From Bryum argenteum (Eukaryota; Streptophyta; Bryopsida; Bryales; Bryaceae), in assembly GCA_037043015.1 (NCBI GenBank), contig CM073321.1, forward strand, positions 1,803,001 to 1,867,000: a DNA stretch of 64,000 nucleotides. Reading direction: 5' to 3'. The notes under the pieces are model-generated. The model was not told where the DNA came from and did not search any database. It saw nothing but the letters and a program-made list of their open reading frames with translations. Positions 45,085 through 56,298 of this stretch are shown here, piece by piece. Within the stretch, counting starts at the first letter, position 1. The number at the start of each line of letters is the position of its first letter. The position numbers were made by a program, and so were the translations under genes.

Positions 45085-46361
45085 GATGACTAGTAACACC
45101 AAGAGGAGATACAAGGGAGATTCTTTAAACGATGGCTTGAATGCCAACAATAAACAAACAATCATGAGTAGTCACTAGTAATTATTATACCTGCAAACCG
45201 AAAGCTAAGTACAGTGATCACAAACAAGAACGAGTATTGGCTCGAATCGAGCTAAAAGATCCGGTACAAGAAAGGAAACCCAAAGATCAAACACAGTGAA
45301 AAGAGTCAAGATTATAGCTTTATCGTAAGGTCGGCAAACAAACACATTGTAGTTAATAAGGAATTGTCTATGACCATTTAGCTCGACTCGAGCTAAATGA
45401 TCTTCCAGAAAACAATTTATCAAGGTAAACTCAAAGCATTTATATGTGGATGACCATTTAGCTCAACTAGAGCTAAATGATCTACCTACAATCAACTCAG
45501 CAAGACGAACTTCAATCAATGATTAGTGGATGACCATTTAGCTCGAGCTGCCCTAAATGATCTTCCTACAATTAGTTCAATGAGACGAACTCGAATCATT
45601 TGAACGCGTATGACCATTTAGCTCGACTCGAGCTAAACAAACTTAGTGCAAAAAACTCATGAAGAATTCGAAGCATTTTTATGTGGATGACCATTTAGCT
45701 CAACTCGAGCTACATCAGCTTGTCCATATCAGCGTCTCATATGATTTGCAAATGATGTAATTCGAGGATTTACCTCTACTCGAGCTAAAATGACATGCGT
45801 ACGAGATCAGAAATTGCCTTGAATTTTGTGCACAATGAATTGTGAGAATCATTCTTGCGAACCGTGCATATGTAAAACAGTTTATTTGCCTCGATTTCCG
45901 TCCACACCAACTCCGACGAAATCCACTTTGCCATCAGGAATGCATCACGATGAAGGTAACATAGGACCAATCAACAACAAATTCTTGTTACACATTGAAA
46001 TTGAGGTTATTTATCGAACTCACCCTCACGCTGAGGCCGACAGCTGCAATAATTTAACGAACGACGAGAGCATCTTCAAAAGCAGCATGCGCAAAAACTC
46101 GAGAGCTAAAAAGAGTCCCAAACCCTATTCAGAATCTACTAAACGCAAATGAGAAAACTTTTGACTGTGTGTTGCGTCAAAGCCGAAACGGAGTATAGTT
46201 AAGGCCAAGGGCAAAGGTGCGGAGGTGCAAAGGAGCGAAGGAGCGGGGCAGTCTGCAGAGAGAAAGAAGATAGAGCAACACCAAGCATCGGCATACAAAG
46301 GGCGCCAAAGAAAGCCACCAACGGTCAGAAAATCTTGAGTAAAAGCGATGTAGTTGGTCTC
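45085..46361. other. Upstream region of the DUF7869-type gene, no gene seen
   Basis: Apart from the palindromic tandem repeat at 45,371-45,735 I find no supported feature. Short ORFs at 45.8-46.15 kb on both strands are not recognisable. Confidence 0.5.
45371..45735 (+). repeat. 80 bp tandem repeat with a palindromic core, five copies
   Basis: TGACCATTTAGCTCGA or a variant starts at 45,371, 45,451, 45,531, 45,611 and 45,688. Each core is a near-perfect palindrome (TTTAGCTC...GAGCTAAA). Single partial cores lie at about 45,240 and 45,777, and a related one at about 59,151. The layout suggests repeated protein-binding sites; nothing shows which protein. Confidence 0.8.
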
Positions 46362-47585
46362 TGTTGAATATTAGATTGCTCAAAGTTACTGAGGGTAATA
46401 AGAGTTGATTAAAGTATGTGGAGAGGGTTGGACCAATAGAGTCTTATCGTATATAGAGAGGGCTCGTCCACAAGAGCCTTATCGTGTGTAGAGAGGGCTC
46501 GTCCACAAGAGCCTTATCGTGTGTAGAGAGGATGGACCACTAGAGCCTTATCGTATGTAGAGAGAGAAGGTCCTCTAGTGGTCTATCCTTTGTAGAGTGA
46601 TCTTGATCACTCAAACCTTATCTTTGTTGTAGCACCTAGTGCCTTCACTTGGATTTATAAGTAAGTGCTTAGAATGAGTAAGTATCTCATTCAAGCATTC
46701 TTTGCTCTACAACTTGTAAGCATTGAGTGTGTTGTATTCTCTCTCCCTCTATTGAATCTCAATAGGTTATGGGCCCACTACTCTTGTAGTGAGGTTGAGT
46801 TTGAGTACTTTTGGAGGCTTGGAGAGGTCAAGGAGGTGTTGCATGCACATTTAGGGCTCATTTGCACTACTTGGAGTCTCTTGGAGTTTTGGAGGTGCAC
46901 TTGGAGTCATTTGGAGGTGTTAACAACCATTTGGGAGGAGATTTGGAGCATTGGAGGCAATAGAAGCAATTTGGAGGTGTTGGAGGTGACTCAAACGCTT
47001 GAAAGCTTGTATGCTTGTTGTTTGATTCCTCTCTGCATATTGTAGGTGCTACTTTGCATTAAGGGCTCTCAAATCCATTGTTTGAAGTGTTTTGAGTTTA
47101 GGAGTGTTTGTTGTAATGTTTACTTGAGTGCACTTGGAGTTGAGAGGGCGGAATCTAGCATTTGGGGTGCATATGTGCACACAAAGGGTTGATTTTAGCA
47201 TTTGAGGTGCAAAAGTAGGTGTTTTTTAGACTCCTAAGCTTAGATTTGAGTGATTTGTGGATCTACAAGCTTTGATGACATAGTTTGAGAGTTGATCTAG
47301 TGTAGGGAGTGCACAAGTGCTCATTTGCGTGCTTTGAGAAATGATTTGAGTGCTTTGAAATGCAACCACACCTTGTGTGTGTGGAAGAGATCTAGATGTT
47401 CTATTTGGAGGTCGATTAGCTTGAAGGAGATCCGATTTGAGTAGGAGCAAGTGTATCTTGCTTGTTTGAGTATTTAAGGGGCTTATTGTGCATTTCTTAT
47501 TGCATAAGTGTGTTTGCACTCTCCTAGAGGGATGATTTGAGAGTTTAGGAGCTAGTTTTGAGTGTTTTGTATTGTAAGGGAAACA
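46362..47585 (+). repeat. 5' LTR of the copia element (about 1.22 kb)
   Basis: It starts TGTTGAATATTAG, a common plant copia LTR start, and ends GGGAAACA just before the primer-site remnant and gag. Its left part carries tandem repeats (46,435-46,575). The 3' LTR is missing, so the limits rest on the ends and context. Confidence 0.7.
46435..46575 (+). repeat. About 47 bp tandem repeats in the copia LTR
   Basis: GAGAGGGCTCGTCCACAAGAG and the following CCTTATCGTGTGTAGAGAG recur two times almost exactly, with two or three diverged flanking copies (20 bases or fewer identical per anchor). They lie in the presumed promoter part of the LTR, where such repeats often tune transcription. Confidence 0.7.
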
Positions 47586-47597
47586 TTAGAGCTTTGC
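47586..47597 (+). other. Partly deleted copia primer-binding site
   Basis: TTAGAGCTTTGCC precedes the gag ATG. Plant copia elements usually have TGGTATCAGAGC here, for initiator tRNA-Met; the tail AGAGCTTTG is kept but the first bases appear deleted. Confidence 0.5.
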
Positions 47598-47598
47598 C

Positions 47599-48687
47599 AT
47601 GGCTTCTTTGGAAGGTGAGAGTGTTAGGGTGCTTGAAAGATTCAATGGCACCAACTTCAACTTGTGGAAGTTCAAGATGAACTTGGCACTTCTACCATGG
47701 ACTTGTGGGAGATTGTTGTCGGCACTATGGAGGCTCCACCATCCGAAGCAAATGAGAAGGACAAAAAGGACTACCAAAGAAGGGTGCGCAAGGCGATGTC
47801 CATGATTGGGCTCAACTTGGTGGATGCGCAACTTGCGCATATTAAGAGTTGCAAGGGTCCGGCGGAAGCATGGAGCGTGCTTTGTAACATCTACAAATCA
47901 AGAAGCTTGTCCAACATACTCTATTTGAGGTGCAAGTTTATTCACAATCAAGATGGAGGAAGGGGCGGACTTGTTGGAGCACATCAACAACATCAAGGCA
48001 CTTGCGGATCAACTTGCATGCTTGGATGTGCTCATGAGGGAGGATGACATTGTCATGACATTGCTTGATAGCTTGCCACTTTCATTTGAGAGTTTGATCA
48101 CGACATTAGAGACCTTAAAACTTGCTGACGTTAGGATGAAGTTTGTTGTGTCAAGGTTGATGCATGAAGTGTCCAAGAGGAAAGAGAAGGGTGCTCCAAG
48201 TGCTGATGCAGCGTTGGTGGCGGCCCAAAACAAATGGAGGATGCAAAATGGCCCAAGAATGTACTACAATTGTAACAAACCGGGCGACATTGCAAGGTAT
48301 TGCTTTCGAAACAACAAAAAGGAGAAGGAGAGTGCCAATGTTGCATGCAACAACGACAACAAGGCAGATTATGCATTTCTAAGCACCGTTAATGCAAGCA
48401 AAGAGGAGATGGAGGCAGAGCATGCCTTTGCAATGAATGATGGAGATGACAAGACCTTAGCCAAGTGGATCATGGATTCGGGAGCAACCAAGCACATGTC
48501 ACCGCATAGGGCATTGTTCCAAACATATGAGGTAATATCACCACCACGAAATGTGCACTTGGGAGATGATAGCATTGTGCATGCGGTTGGAGTTGGCACC
48601 ATTGTTGAGGAGGTGATGGTGATGGGAGTCAAGCACAATATCAACATGAAGGAGGTGCTCCACATCCCAAGTGCAAGAGGAACTTGA
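47599..48687 (+). pseudogene. copia gag and protease, frameshifted
   Basis: The start MASLEGESVRVLERFNGTNF then LWKFKM is the usual copia gag N-terminus. The frame slips near 47,690 and again near 47,950. Later parts show LEHINNIKALADQLACLD, a zinc knuckle YYNCNKPGDIARYC and the protease with WIMDSGATKHM, where DSG is the catalytic triplet. The frame is lost again at about 48,687. Confidence 0.85.
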
Positions 48688-48689
48688 TT

Positions 48690-49897
48690 TCCGTGGTAAA
48701 ACTTGCTCTCAACGGTTTAAAAGTGGAGTTTGATGATGGTGCATGCATTGTGAGAGATGTCAATAGAAAGGTGATTGCTTGATTGCCAAGAGTAGGGAGC
48801 TTGTATGAAATGCCCTTCTCCATGCATGAAATGGCCAATGTGGCACACCAAATGCCACAATTAGCGTCCTTCAAACTATGACATAGACGCCTTGGGCATT
48901 TGAAGGTGAAGAGTGTCAAGGCGCTTCAAAGCATAGTGAATGGCATGCAAATCAAGGATGGAGCATCAAATTCGGCGGTTTGTGAGGGGTGTGTTGAAGG
49001 CAAGCTCCCTAGAACTCCATTTTCGATTGAGGGAGGTCAACGTGCAAGCAAGCCTTTGGAGTTAGTCCACTCGGATGTGTGTGGTCCATTTAAGACCATT
49101 TCAATACGCGGTTGCTTGTACTTTGTCACTTTTATTGATGACTTCTCTAGGAAGATGTCGGTGTATGTGTTGAAGTCCAAGGGAGAGGTGTTTGCCAAGT
49201 TTGTGGAGTTCAAGGCCCTTGTGGAGAAGCAATCGGAGCATAAGATCAAGGCGTTTTGGTCCGACAATGGAGGGGAGTTCACTTCCAAGGTTTTTGAACG
49301 CTTCTTGCAAGCAGATGGCATTGAGAGACAGCTATCAACACCATATACACCACAACAAAATGGAGTGGCTGAAAGAGCAAATCGCACATTGTGGAGATAG
49401 CAAGGAGCATGCTACATCACCAAAACCTCAACAAGAACTTTTGGGCGGAAGCGGTGGTAACAACGCTGTACACACGTAGTAGGTGCCCAACTAGTGCACT
49501 TACTAGTAAGACACCGGAAAAGGCATGGAATGGTAAGAAGCCTTTTGTGACACACATGCGTGTGTTTGGGTGTGTTGCTTATGCAAAGGTGCCGGATGAG
49601 AAGAAGACTAATCTTGATGCAAAGGGCACAAAGTGTGTGTTTCTTGGTTATTGTGAAGGAACCAAGGCTTATAGGTTGATGTGCTTGGACACCAAGAAGA
49701 TCCTCAAGTGTCGTGATGTGATATTTGCGGAGGATGTTACTTGTGGATATGCAAATGTGGAGATGCATCCAAGTGGGAGTTTGGAGCCACCTATAGTGAT
49801 TTTGGTGGATGCACCTCCAATTTCAGCGCCCGTTGTACAAGAGGCACAAGTTGGAGAGGAGTCTAAAGGTGTGCAAAATCCACAAGAGAAAGAATAA
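48690..49897 (+). pseudogene. copia integrase
   Basis: A pre-integrase zinc region (C..C near VCEGCVEGK) is followed by the core with catalytic residues in LVHSDVCGP, FWSDNGGEF and NGVAERANRT. After a frame change near 49,390 the C-terminal part continues with KTPEKAWNGKKP and RVFGCVAYAKVP, then KCVFLGYCEGTKAYRL. Stop at 49,895. Confidence 0.88.
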
Positions 49898-49903
49898 GAG
49901 GAG

Positions 49904-51590
49904 GTGGTGGTAAAAAAGCTAGCTCCAGACGAGGAGATTGATGAGGGGCAACGTGCACAAGGCTCAAGGTATCCAAGAAGGGAGAGGAGGCCGCCGGGTG
50001 AGTGGTGGTTGAATCACGTTCTTCCACCCACTCATGAGGTAGAACGTGCAAATGTGGCTTCTTTTTATGATCCTTTTAGTTTGGGTGATGCTTTGCAAAG
50101 TGTGGATGCAAACAAGTGGGAGTTGACCATGCAAGAGAAGTATGCATGTCTAATGGCCAATGGCACATGAGAGTTGGCCCCATTGCCAAAAGGCCGCAAG
50201 AGTGTTGGTTGCAAGTGGGTGTTTAAAACCACGAGGGATGCACAAGGCAATGTGGTGCGGTACAAGGCACGGTTGGTGGCAATGGGCTTCTCTCAAGTAG
50301 AAGGTGTGGATTTCCATGAGACCTTTCCACCCGTGGCAAAGTTTACGACCATTCGTTGCATGTTGGCGATTGGGACAGCCATGGACTTGGACATTCACCA
50401 AATGGATGTCAAGACGGCGTTTTTGAATGGTGAGTTGGAGGAGGACATCTACATGGACTTGCCTCTTGGTTTTGTGGAAAAGGGCACTCAACACCTTGTT
50501 TGCAAGCTCAAGAAGTCATTGTATGGGCTCAAGCAATCACCAAGGGCATGGTAGCAAAGACATGACATGTTTTTCACCAAAGAAGGCTTCTTTAGAAGCC
50601 ATGCGGATCACTCCTTGTATGTGAAGCAAATAAGAGAGTTGTTGTTGATTGTAATTATCTATGTGGATGATTTGATTATCTTGGCTAGTAATGATGCGGT
50701 TTTGGGATGGTTGAAGGCTAAGCTTAAGAAGGAGTTTGAGATGGGTGATTTTGGGCCTTTGGAGTTTTGCCTTAGTGTTGCGTTTGAGAGGAATTAAAGC
50801 ACACTTACCACTACCATGAGCCAAGGCAAGTACATTGAGGACGTGCTCAAGCGCTTCAACATGGAGGAGTGCAAGCCGATTGGCACTCCGCTTTATGTGA
50901 AGGGGTCGTTGTTGAAGCTTTCGGATGAGGAGTTTAAGAAGGTTGAAGAGGAGATGAAGGCTATTTCATACAAGGCTGCGGTGGGGTTGTTGATGTATGC
51001 AATGGTGGCCACAAGGGCTGGCCTTGCATTTTGGGTGAGCATGGTGAGCCAATTCATAGCAAAGACTGGTCTTCAACATTGGATGGTGGTAAAACGCATC
51101 TTGAGGTACTTGAAAGGCACCATTGACTACAAATTGTGCCTTGGTGGTAATAACCTTGATTTCAAGGGATATTGTCATGCCGGTTGGGCGGGTGATGTGA
51201 ATGAGCGCCAGTCCACGATGGGGTATGTATTGTTTGTAGGAGATGGTGCAATTTCGTGGAACTGCAAGAGGCAACCCACGATAGCGGTGTCTACTACGGA
51301 GGCGGAGTACATGGCAACCTGCCATTGCTTGAAGGAGGCGTTGTGGCTACGGCAACTATTGGAGGATGTTGGGTTTGTGCAAATGGAGGCTACAAGGATC
51401 ATGTGAGACAACCAAGGGTGCATTGCACTTGCAAAGGACCCCAAACACCACTCACATACGAAGCACATAGATGTACAACATCACTTCATTTGGGAGAAGT
51501 TGGAGGATGGAGAGGTGAGCTTGTGGTATTGCCCAACAGAAGACATGGTGGCGGATGTGTTAACTAAGGCACTAGTCAAAAAGGAAGAAC
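49904..51590 (+). pseudogene. copia reverse transcriptase and RNase H, with in-frame stops
   Basis: One frame runs through the whole region but is broken by stops at about 50,168, 50,552, 50,795 and 51,404. It includes GCKWVFKTTRDAQG, KARLVAMGFSQVEGVDF, QMDVKTAFLNGELEEDIYM, YVDDLIILAS (active site, 50,661) and the RNase H end with TTEAEYMA, DNQGCIALAKDP, HTKHIDVQHHF and MVADVLTKAL. Because stops lie in an otherwise constant frame, decay here is mostly by point substitution. Confidence 0.88.
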
Positions 51591-51835
51591 TTCGGGGGGA
51601 ACGAGGATATCATGGTAGAGTAAGAATCATTTGAAGTCAAGTTTCCCAAAAATCTTGAATGTTTCTATAAAGTGAAATTACATATTTGTACTCAAAAAAC
51701 CCGGAATCGCGTTTAAATAGGATTACCCAAACTCAAACTAACAAACTATTCACATATTGAGGACTAGAATGCTAAAATATCCATGCGGATATGGCGAGTT
51801 AATGTATAATGAATGTAGGAATCAGTCAAACCTCA

Positions 51836-51850
51836 AACCCTAAACCCATA
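51836..51850 (+). repeat. Short telomere-like motif
   Basis: AAACCCTAAACCC with a further AAACCCT about 25 bp later resembles the plant telomere repeat, but only two units are contiguous, so chance or 5' UTR-like origin is possible. Confidence 0.35.
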
Positions 51851-51952
51851 ATGGTAAACACTAAACCCTATACCATAACTAACTTAACAAACTTTTAGTT
51901 TTATTGATTATGCGGCGCGTAAAGCATATCAATGGTTGTTGTTTTAATCTTG

Positions 51953-53600
51953 GACCAAAAGAATTATTTTAAAAATTGATAATTTTATTGATAAAAATTC
52001 TACTATTTTTGCAAAAATTTTATTACGATTAATACGAGTATATAAAGAGAAAAAGAAGCTTTTAGTTATTATAGAGATGGTGTGATTTGATTGTTGAACC
52101 TTTACACGATCATCTTAAATAGGGAATAGGGAAAAAAACATGAAAATATTTAATTACATTTAACTTATACTTAATGAATGTTAATTTGGAAAAAAAACTA
52201 TTTCTGTCGTGTACCTTGCATTGATGTAATCTTGAATGCTTTAATTTTATAGAGATTAAAGTAGTAAGTAAAATTTTGTTCAAAGCTATATTTTTCATTT
52301 TATTCTATACCTTAAATAATTAGAAGAGCCTTCCGTGTAGTAATTGACAACAAAAATACTTCGTAAAATGAAAAAATTTATATTCAATAGTAAAAATTAA
52401 TTAGTACTTCTTTAATGGATAGAATATCCAGTATCCATCTTGTTTGTAAATTCGGTACTTATATAACTATCGGAGATTGTCGATTAAAGCTAATCTTTTA
52501 AGAAATAAAGTATTGAGAACGAAGAGAAACTCAAATTCAATATGAAATCAAATTAAAAATCCTTTTTAAAAATGGCTAGCTACTGCATCACTTCTGTGAC
52601 TACTTACAGTATTCAACTAGATTAGAAGCGTTGAGAAAATACTAGACTCCATTACGGTATCGCAATGCATTTTGAAATGCCTCCCGTTCTCTTAGAAAAG
52701 GAGCTTGTAGGGATACGCTTTGACGTCAATGGCTAGCTAGTTTTCTAGAAAAACTAGTACTTGGTATTTTATTGAATTGCGTAATTTTTTCATAAATTTA
52801 AAGATTAATCCCTTTTAATGAATAAACATGAAAAGCCTTATGAAAAAAAAATTCATGTACGGTTTTGAAACGAGGTTTTAATATATAAAAGATTGTAACA
52901 AATGTCAGTCTGAAGGAGAATATGTGGAAGCTTTACAAAATTATTATGAAGCTATGTGTTTAGAAATTGTTCCTTATGATTGAAGTTATATTAATACTAT
53001 ATATTAACATAGCTCTTATTCATACAAGTAATGGAAAACATGCAAAAGCTTTAGAATTTTAATTTCAAACTTCAGAACGGAATCTAACTTTACTACAAGC
53101 CTTTAATAATATGTCTGTAATTAGTTATTAAGTGCGACTATTGATAAAATATATAATTTAAATAAAAACGACCATAATTTTAAATAAATAAGTATAGACT
53201 TATAACATAAAAATCAGTAAACAAGATTTTCATCAGCTCTAACATTAAAGAAGCATTATAAATCTTTTGAAAAAAAACAATTAAACAAATGAAAGTCTAA
53301 AACCTCTATAGATAATTTAATTTAATTTAATAAAAAAGTACCATAACATTTATAATAGTATTATGATCTTATGAAAGTTTATTTTAATGAAAGTAACTTA
53401 TGTAATAAAGTTGATTTAAATAAAAATTAAATAAACAATAGTGTAGTCCAAGATCCTAAAAAAATAAAGTACTTTGTATAAATAAATAAAAAATACTCAA
53501 AAAATATAATTACAAATAAGATAGTTCCTTAAAAAAAAATCAAAAGAGAAAAGATAAATATAAAAGAAAAAAACTATAGTTTTTTTCTTTTATTTAAAAC
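51953..53600 (+). pseudogene. ycf3: Nuclear insertion of chloroplast ycf3 (exons 1-2 with group II introns)
   Basis: Exon 1 (about 51,971-52,080) reads DNFIDKNSTIFAKILLR and ends GAGATG before a group II intron start GTGTGATTT. A domain V-like hairpin with ATTCATGTACGGTTTTG lies at 52,829-52,868. Exon 2 (about 52,901-53,131) reads [23 protein letters not shown], then HTSNGKHAKALEF and QAFNNMSVI, and stops at GTGCGACT, the start of intron 2. Ycf3 is a TPR protein that assembles photosystem I in the plastid. Stops and indels show a decayed nuclear copy. The right limit is unclear because intron 2 fades into AT-rich DNA; exon 3 was not found. Confidence 0.85.
52829..52868 (+). ncRNA. Group II intron domain V remnant
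   Basis: AAGCCTTATG, an A-rich loop and TTCATGTACGGTTTTG form the small hairpin expected about 30 bp before the 3' end of a plastid group II intron. It is a remnant in nuclear DNA and not expected to splice. Confidence 0.7.
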
Positions 53601-53814
53601 TAATAGTAGAAACTTGAGCTTGCCATGCACCTAATCTTGGAAAAAATAGAGTTTACTAGGAAAATAAATGCGATCGTACTGTTGCAAAAGTTATATTCCT
53701 TCATAATCATGACAAAATGGGTGCACTGAAATTTCCCCACTACAACATTTATCTTCTGCTTCAACTTCAGTGGTGTACGAGTAGCGAAAAATACCTCATT
53801 CTCCCGATGCTGCA

Positions 53815-53935
53815 CAATTTTCACATCCTCCACATTCTACACTTACATTCTTCACATCTTCCACATTCTTGCCACCCATTTTTCACGTTCTTCACATTCT
53901 TTACACACTTCACATCTTTCACATTGTTCAGAGGA
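53815..53935 (+). repeat. Degenerate TTCACATTC short tandem repeat
   Basis: Variants of TTCACATTC or TTCACATCT recur about ten times. The antisense reading gives an artificial KNVKN ORF. Confidence 0.7.
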
Positions 53936-54121
53936 GCTATTGGAGAAAGAGCTTGTGGATGGTACCGAATGTTCGCTCTAAATTCGAGGTTCCATGACAG
54001 ATCTAAATACATAGAGGTACGGTATCACTTTCTACGTGAGAAAGTAAGTCAAAATGAAGTTAACTTAATATACAATTCTACAGAAAAACAAATTAGGCTG
54101 ATGTTTCAAGAAAAGCATTAA

Positions 54122-54979
54122 CCAAAGCAAAGGACAATATATGGATAACAACTATGGGACTAAGTAGTTTTTTGACATGACCTACCGAAGCCTTGTTTTG
54201 GAAAATAGTTTCTAACACTAAAACATCTATCAACAAAGAATTGACAAACAGTGAAGACCGTTGAGACCATTTAGCTGAAAGGGGAGTGTAGTTAGATAGA
54301 TAATGTCTAGTCAGTTTTTTGTCTAAATTCGAGTAAGAATTGTAGCTCTTTAGAAGCGACACAACTCATAGAATTAGAACAGGACCTTTCATCCTCCTTA
54401 AAATGATTAATTGCAAGAAATGTTCATAACTTCGAAAATATATTCTAATTCAACATGATACTTTGTTCATGATCATATAATTCCTACATGGACGTGAATA
54501 CCAAGATATAATAGTGAAGCAAATCAATCAAAAACTCTGAGCACGGAATTTAATCTCACTGCAATATGCCAGATGTGAAGCCTCAAATCAAGGAGCACTG
54601 ATAACGTTATGAGCATACCTTAAAAGGACTGATAACGTTATGAGCATACGTTAGCAGGACTAATAATGTTATGACTGTGTACCAGTGTATTGAGAGCGGG
54701 TGACAATTGAAGGATATCCTTCAGGGTCACTTGCAATTTGCAGCCTTGGATCTTGTCCTAGGTCTTCTGGTGCAAGCTCTCCATTGCCGACGCTGTTGTG
54801 ACGGCTGTGTCTGTATGCTGGGGGGTCGACTGCCAACTTGGTGTAGTCAGTTGCTGTGGTAACGACTCTTAATCCCAGTCGGTTAAATCCGCGAACAGCA
54901 GTGGGTGCGTGGCCGGGGACGTAGGTCCCAGCTCGGCCTAGAGCTGGCGGACCTGATCCATCATGAGGTCGCGTAGAAT
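54122..54979. other. Region without a gene; short tandem repeat at 54,600-54,680
   Basis: ACTGATAACGTTATGAGCAT occurs at 54,597 and 54,629, with a diverged third copy (ACTAATAATGTTATGACTG) at 54,659, spacing about 31 bp. Otherwise nothing is supported. A gypsy 3' end would be expected near here but is not seen. Confidence 0.55.
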
Positions 54980-55334
54980 CTACTGGGCACTCCAGTCGGT
55001 AGACTCCAACACTTGTTGGTTGGGTATTGACTGGTCGGGTGTCAACTTACTCCTTGTGATGGTTACTACCGTCACTTGCCGACGGAAAGTGACGGATCCT
55101 CTGCGATGACGACAGTTGATGTGCGGGGTGTAGTGGCCCTCGTTTGCTGGCTCAAAAACTTGACCACTTGCAGATCTCTGAGCATAGGGCGCAAATGTTT
55201 CGAGTAGTCTATGGTCTTCCGGAGTCAGCATGGGGATTGTCGAAGGCGGCGCAAACCCGATGTTGGCTGGACTCGTACGGCTGCTGCTGCGGCAACTGTC
55301 GGTGTCGCTGCAGCGCGTTTCATGTCGGTTTGAG

Positions 55335-56298
55335 TCAACTGTCGCCTTTGCCATCTCCTAATCTTTTGCAAAAAGGGCATACGACCCGTTTTGACCTCTC
55401 GACCCTATCTGGTCGGGTTGCAGCAGAAGCCGTGTCGGGCTCCTTAGGTTGTCCGCTCTCCGCAAGCTTTGCTGACTGCTTTGCTTCAGCCAGGGTCGTC
55501 CTAGATAATCCGACTGTAGCTACCTGCAAATACTTTAACAAGCCAGCTCAAAAATTGCTTTGTAAAAAATTGTCGGCAAGTGAAATTTTAAACTGGCCGG
55601 CCAGTTTCATCATTCTTTCATAATAATCATCAACCGACTCTTTTGTGCCATGTCGGAAACTACGAAAGACGAGGTATGTCGGGTCGTCATTATCAGTGTC
55701 TAAGTACCGATCCTTAAAAGCGTCCAGTAGACCCGACGATTCCTCGTAGGGTAGGGTCAATCGCTGATTTGTGAACCAGTTATAATTGTTCGCATCGACT
55801 AGTGAGTTACTAAACAATGCAATACAAATAGTCAGGTCAGTTTTCTCATTTAACGTAAGGGTGTTAAGAAACCTATTAGCATGAGTGATGGCACACTTGA
55901 CCTCTTTATAGGTCGACATGACTACTGGCTTTCTCGCCGTTGTACGTGGCTGTAGACTAGAGAGCAGGTTACGAGGATTACCTGGTCGTGGAACGGCCGT
56001 CCTTGCATAGCCGGTCGGCCGACTAGGAACGTAATAGGGGCAAAACTCAGTCGAATGACCGTATGTACCACAAGCGGCACATACAGTCGGTACTGGATAG
56101 TACGGAGCTGACGATGCTACATATGTGTGGGTAGTAGGAAGCCCAATAGTCGATTACGGCTGTGCCGGAATTGAATGTGTGTGACTTACCATAGTTTGTG
56201 GTGCCGACTGCGACTGGGTCTGGGTGTACCTGGCAAGGTACAGAGTCGACTGAGCGGGACCCGCGTATACCTGCAAGATTTTGTTCTAACCTAGTCAA
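55335..56298 (-). pseudogene. gypsy-like gag with zinc knuckle ahead of the capsid core
   Basis: In one frame: a knuckle CAACGTYGHSTEFC (56,081-56,040, C-x2-C-x4-H-x4-C), 40 residues of Pro/Arg-rich linker, then a capsid-like core from 55,919 (YNWFTNQRLTLPYEESSGLL, LDAFKDRYLD, VDDYYERMMKLAGQF). A TGA follows at 55,545, and the same frame goes on through LLKYLQVATVGLSRTTLAEAK to VVCPFCKRLG at 55,370. Gag proteins nearly always have the knuckle after the capsid core. Whether the true start lies at 56,298 or upstream is not clear. Confidence 0.6.

Larger units (their letters stand above)
46362..51640 (+). mobile_element. Ty1/copia LTR retrotransposon, 3'-truncated
   Basis: The order gag, protease, integrase, reverse transcriptase, RNase H is Ty1/copia. 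It runs from the LTR at 46,362 to the end of RNase H near 51,570, then a purine-rich stretch (CTTCGGGGGGAACG) and a switch to AT-rich DNA. No second LTR is found within the next kilobases, so the 3' end is lost. Coding is broken by two or three frame changes before 49.4 kb and six stops after it, so it is old. Confidence 0.9.

Noticed and set aside
45371..45735. CRISPR-like array
   Set aside because: The window is plant nuclear DNA; the 80 bp units are direct tandem repeats with related spacers and no cas genes.
46362..51640. Functional copia element
   Set aside because: Frameshifts in gag and integrase, several stops in reverse transcriptase/RNase H, and no 3' LTR.
51836..51860. Interstitial telomere or chromosome-fusion scar
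   Set aside because: Only about two contiguous units are present; too short to support.
51953..53600. A functional ycf3 or an organelle contig
   Set aside because: Stops, indels and the nuclear retrotransposons on both sides show a decayed nuclear insertion.
53821..54012. Minus-strand ORF with KNVKN repeats
   Set aside because: It is the reading of a degenerate TTCACATTC short tandem repeat.
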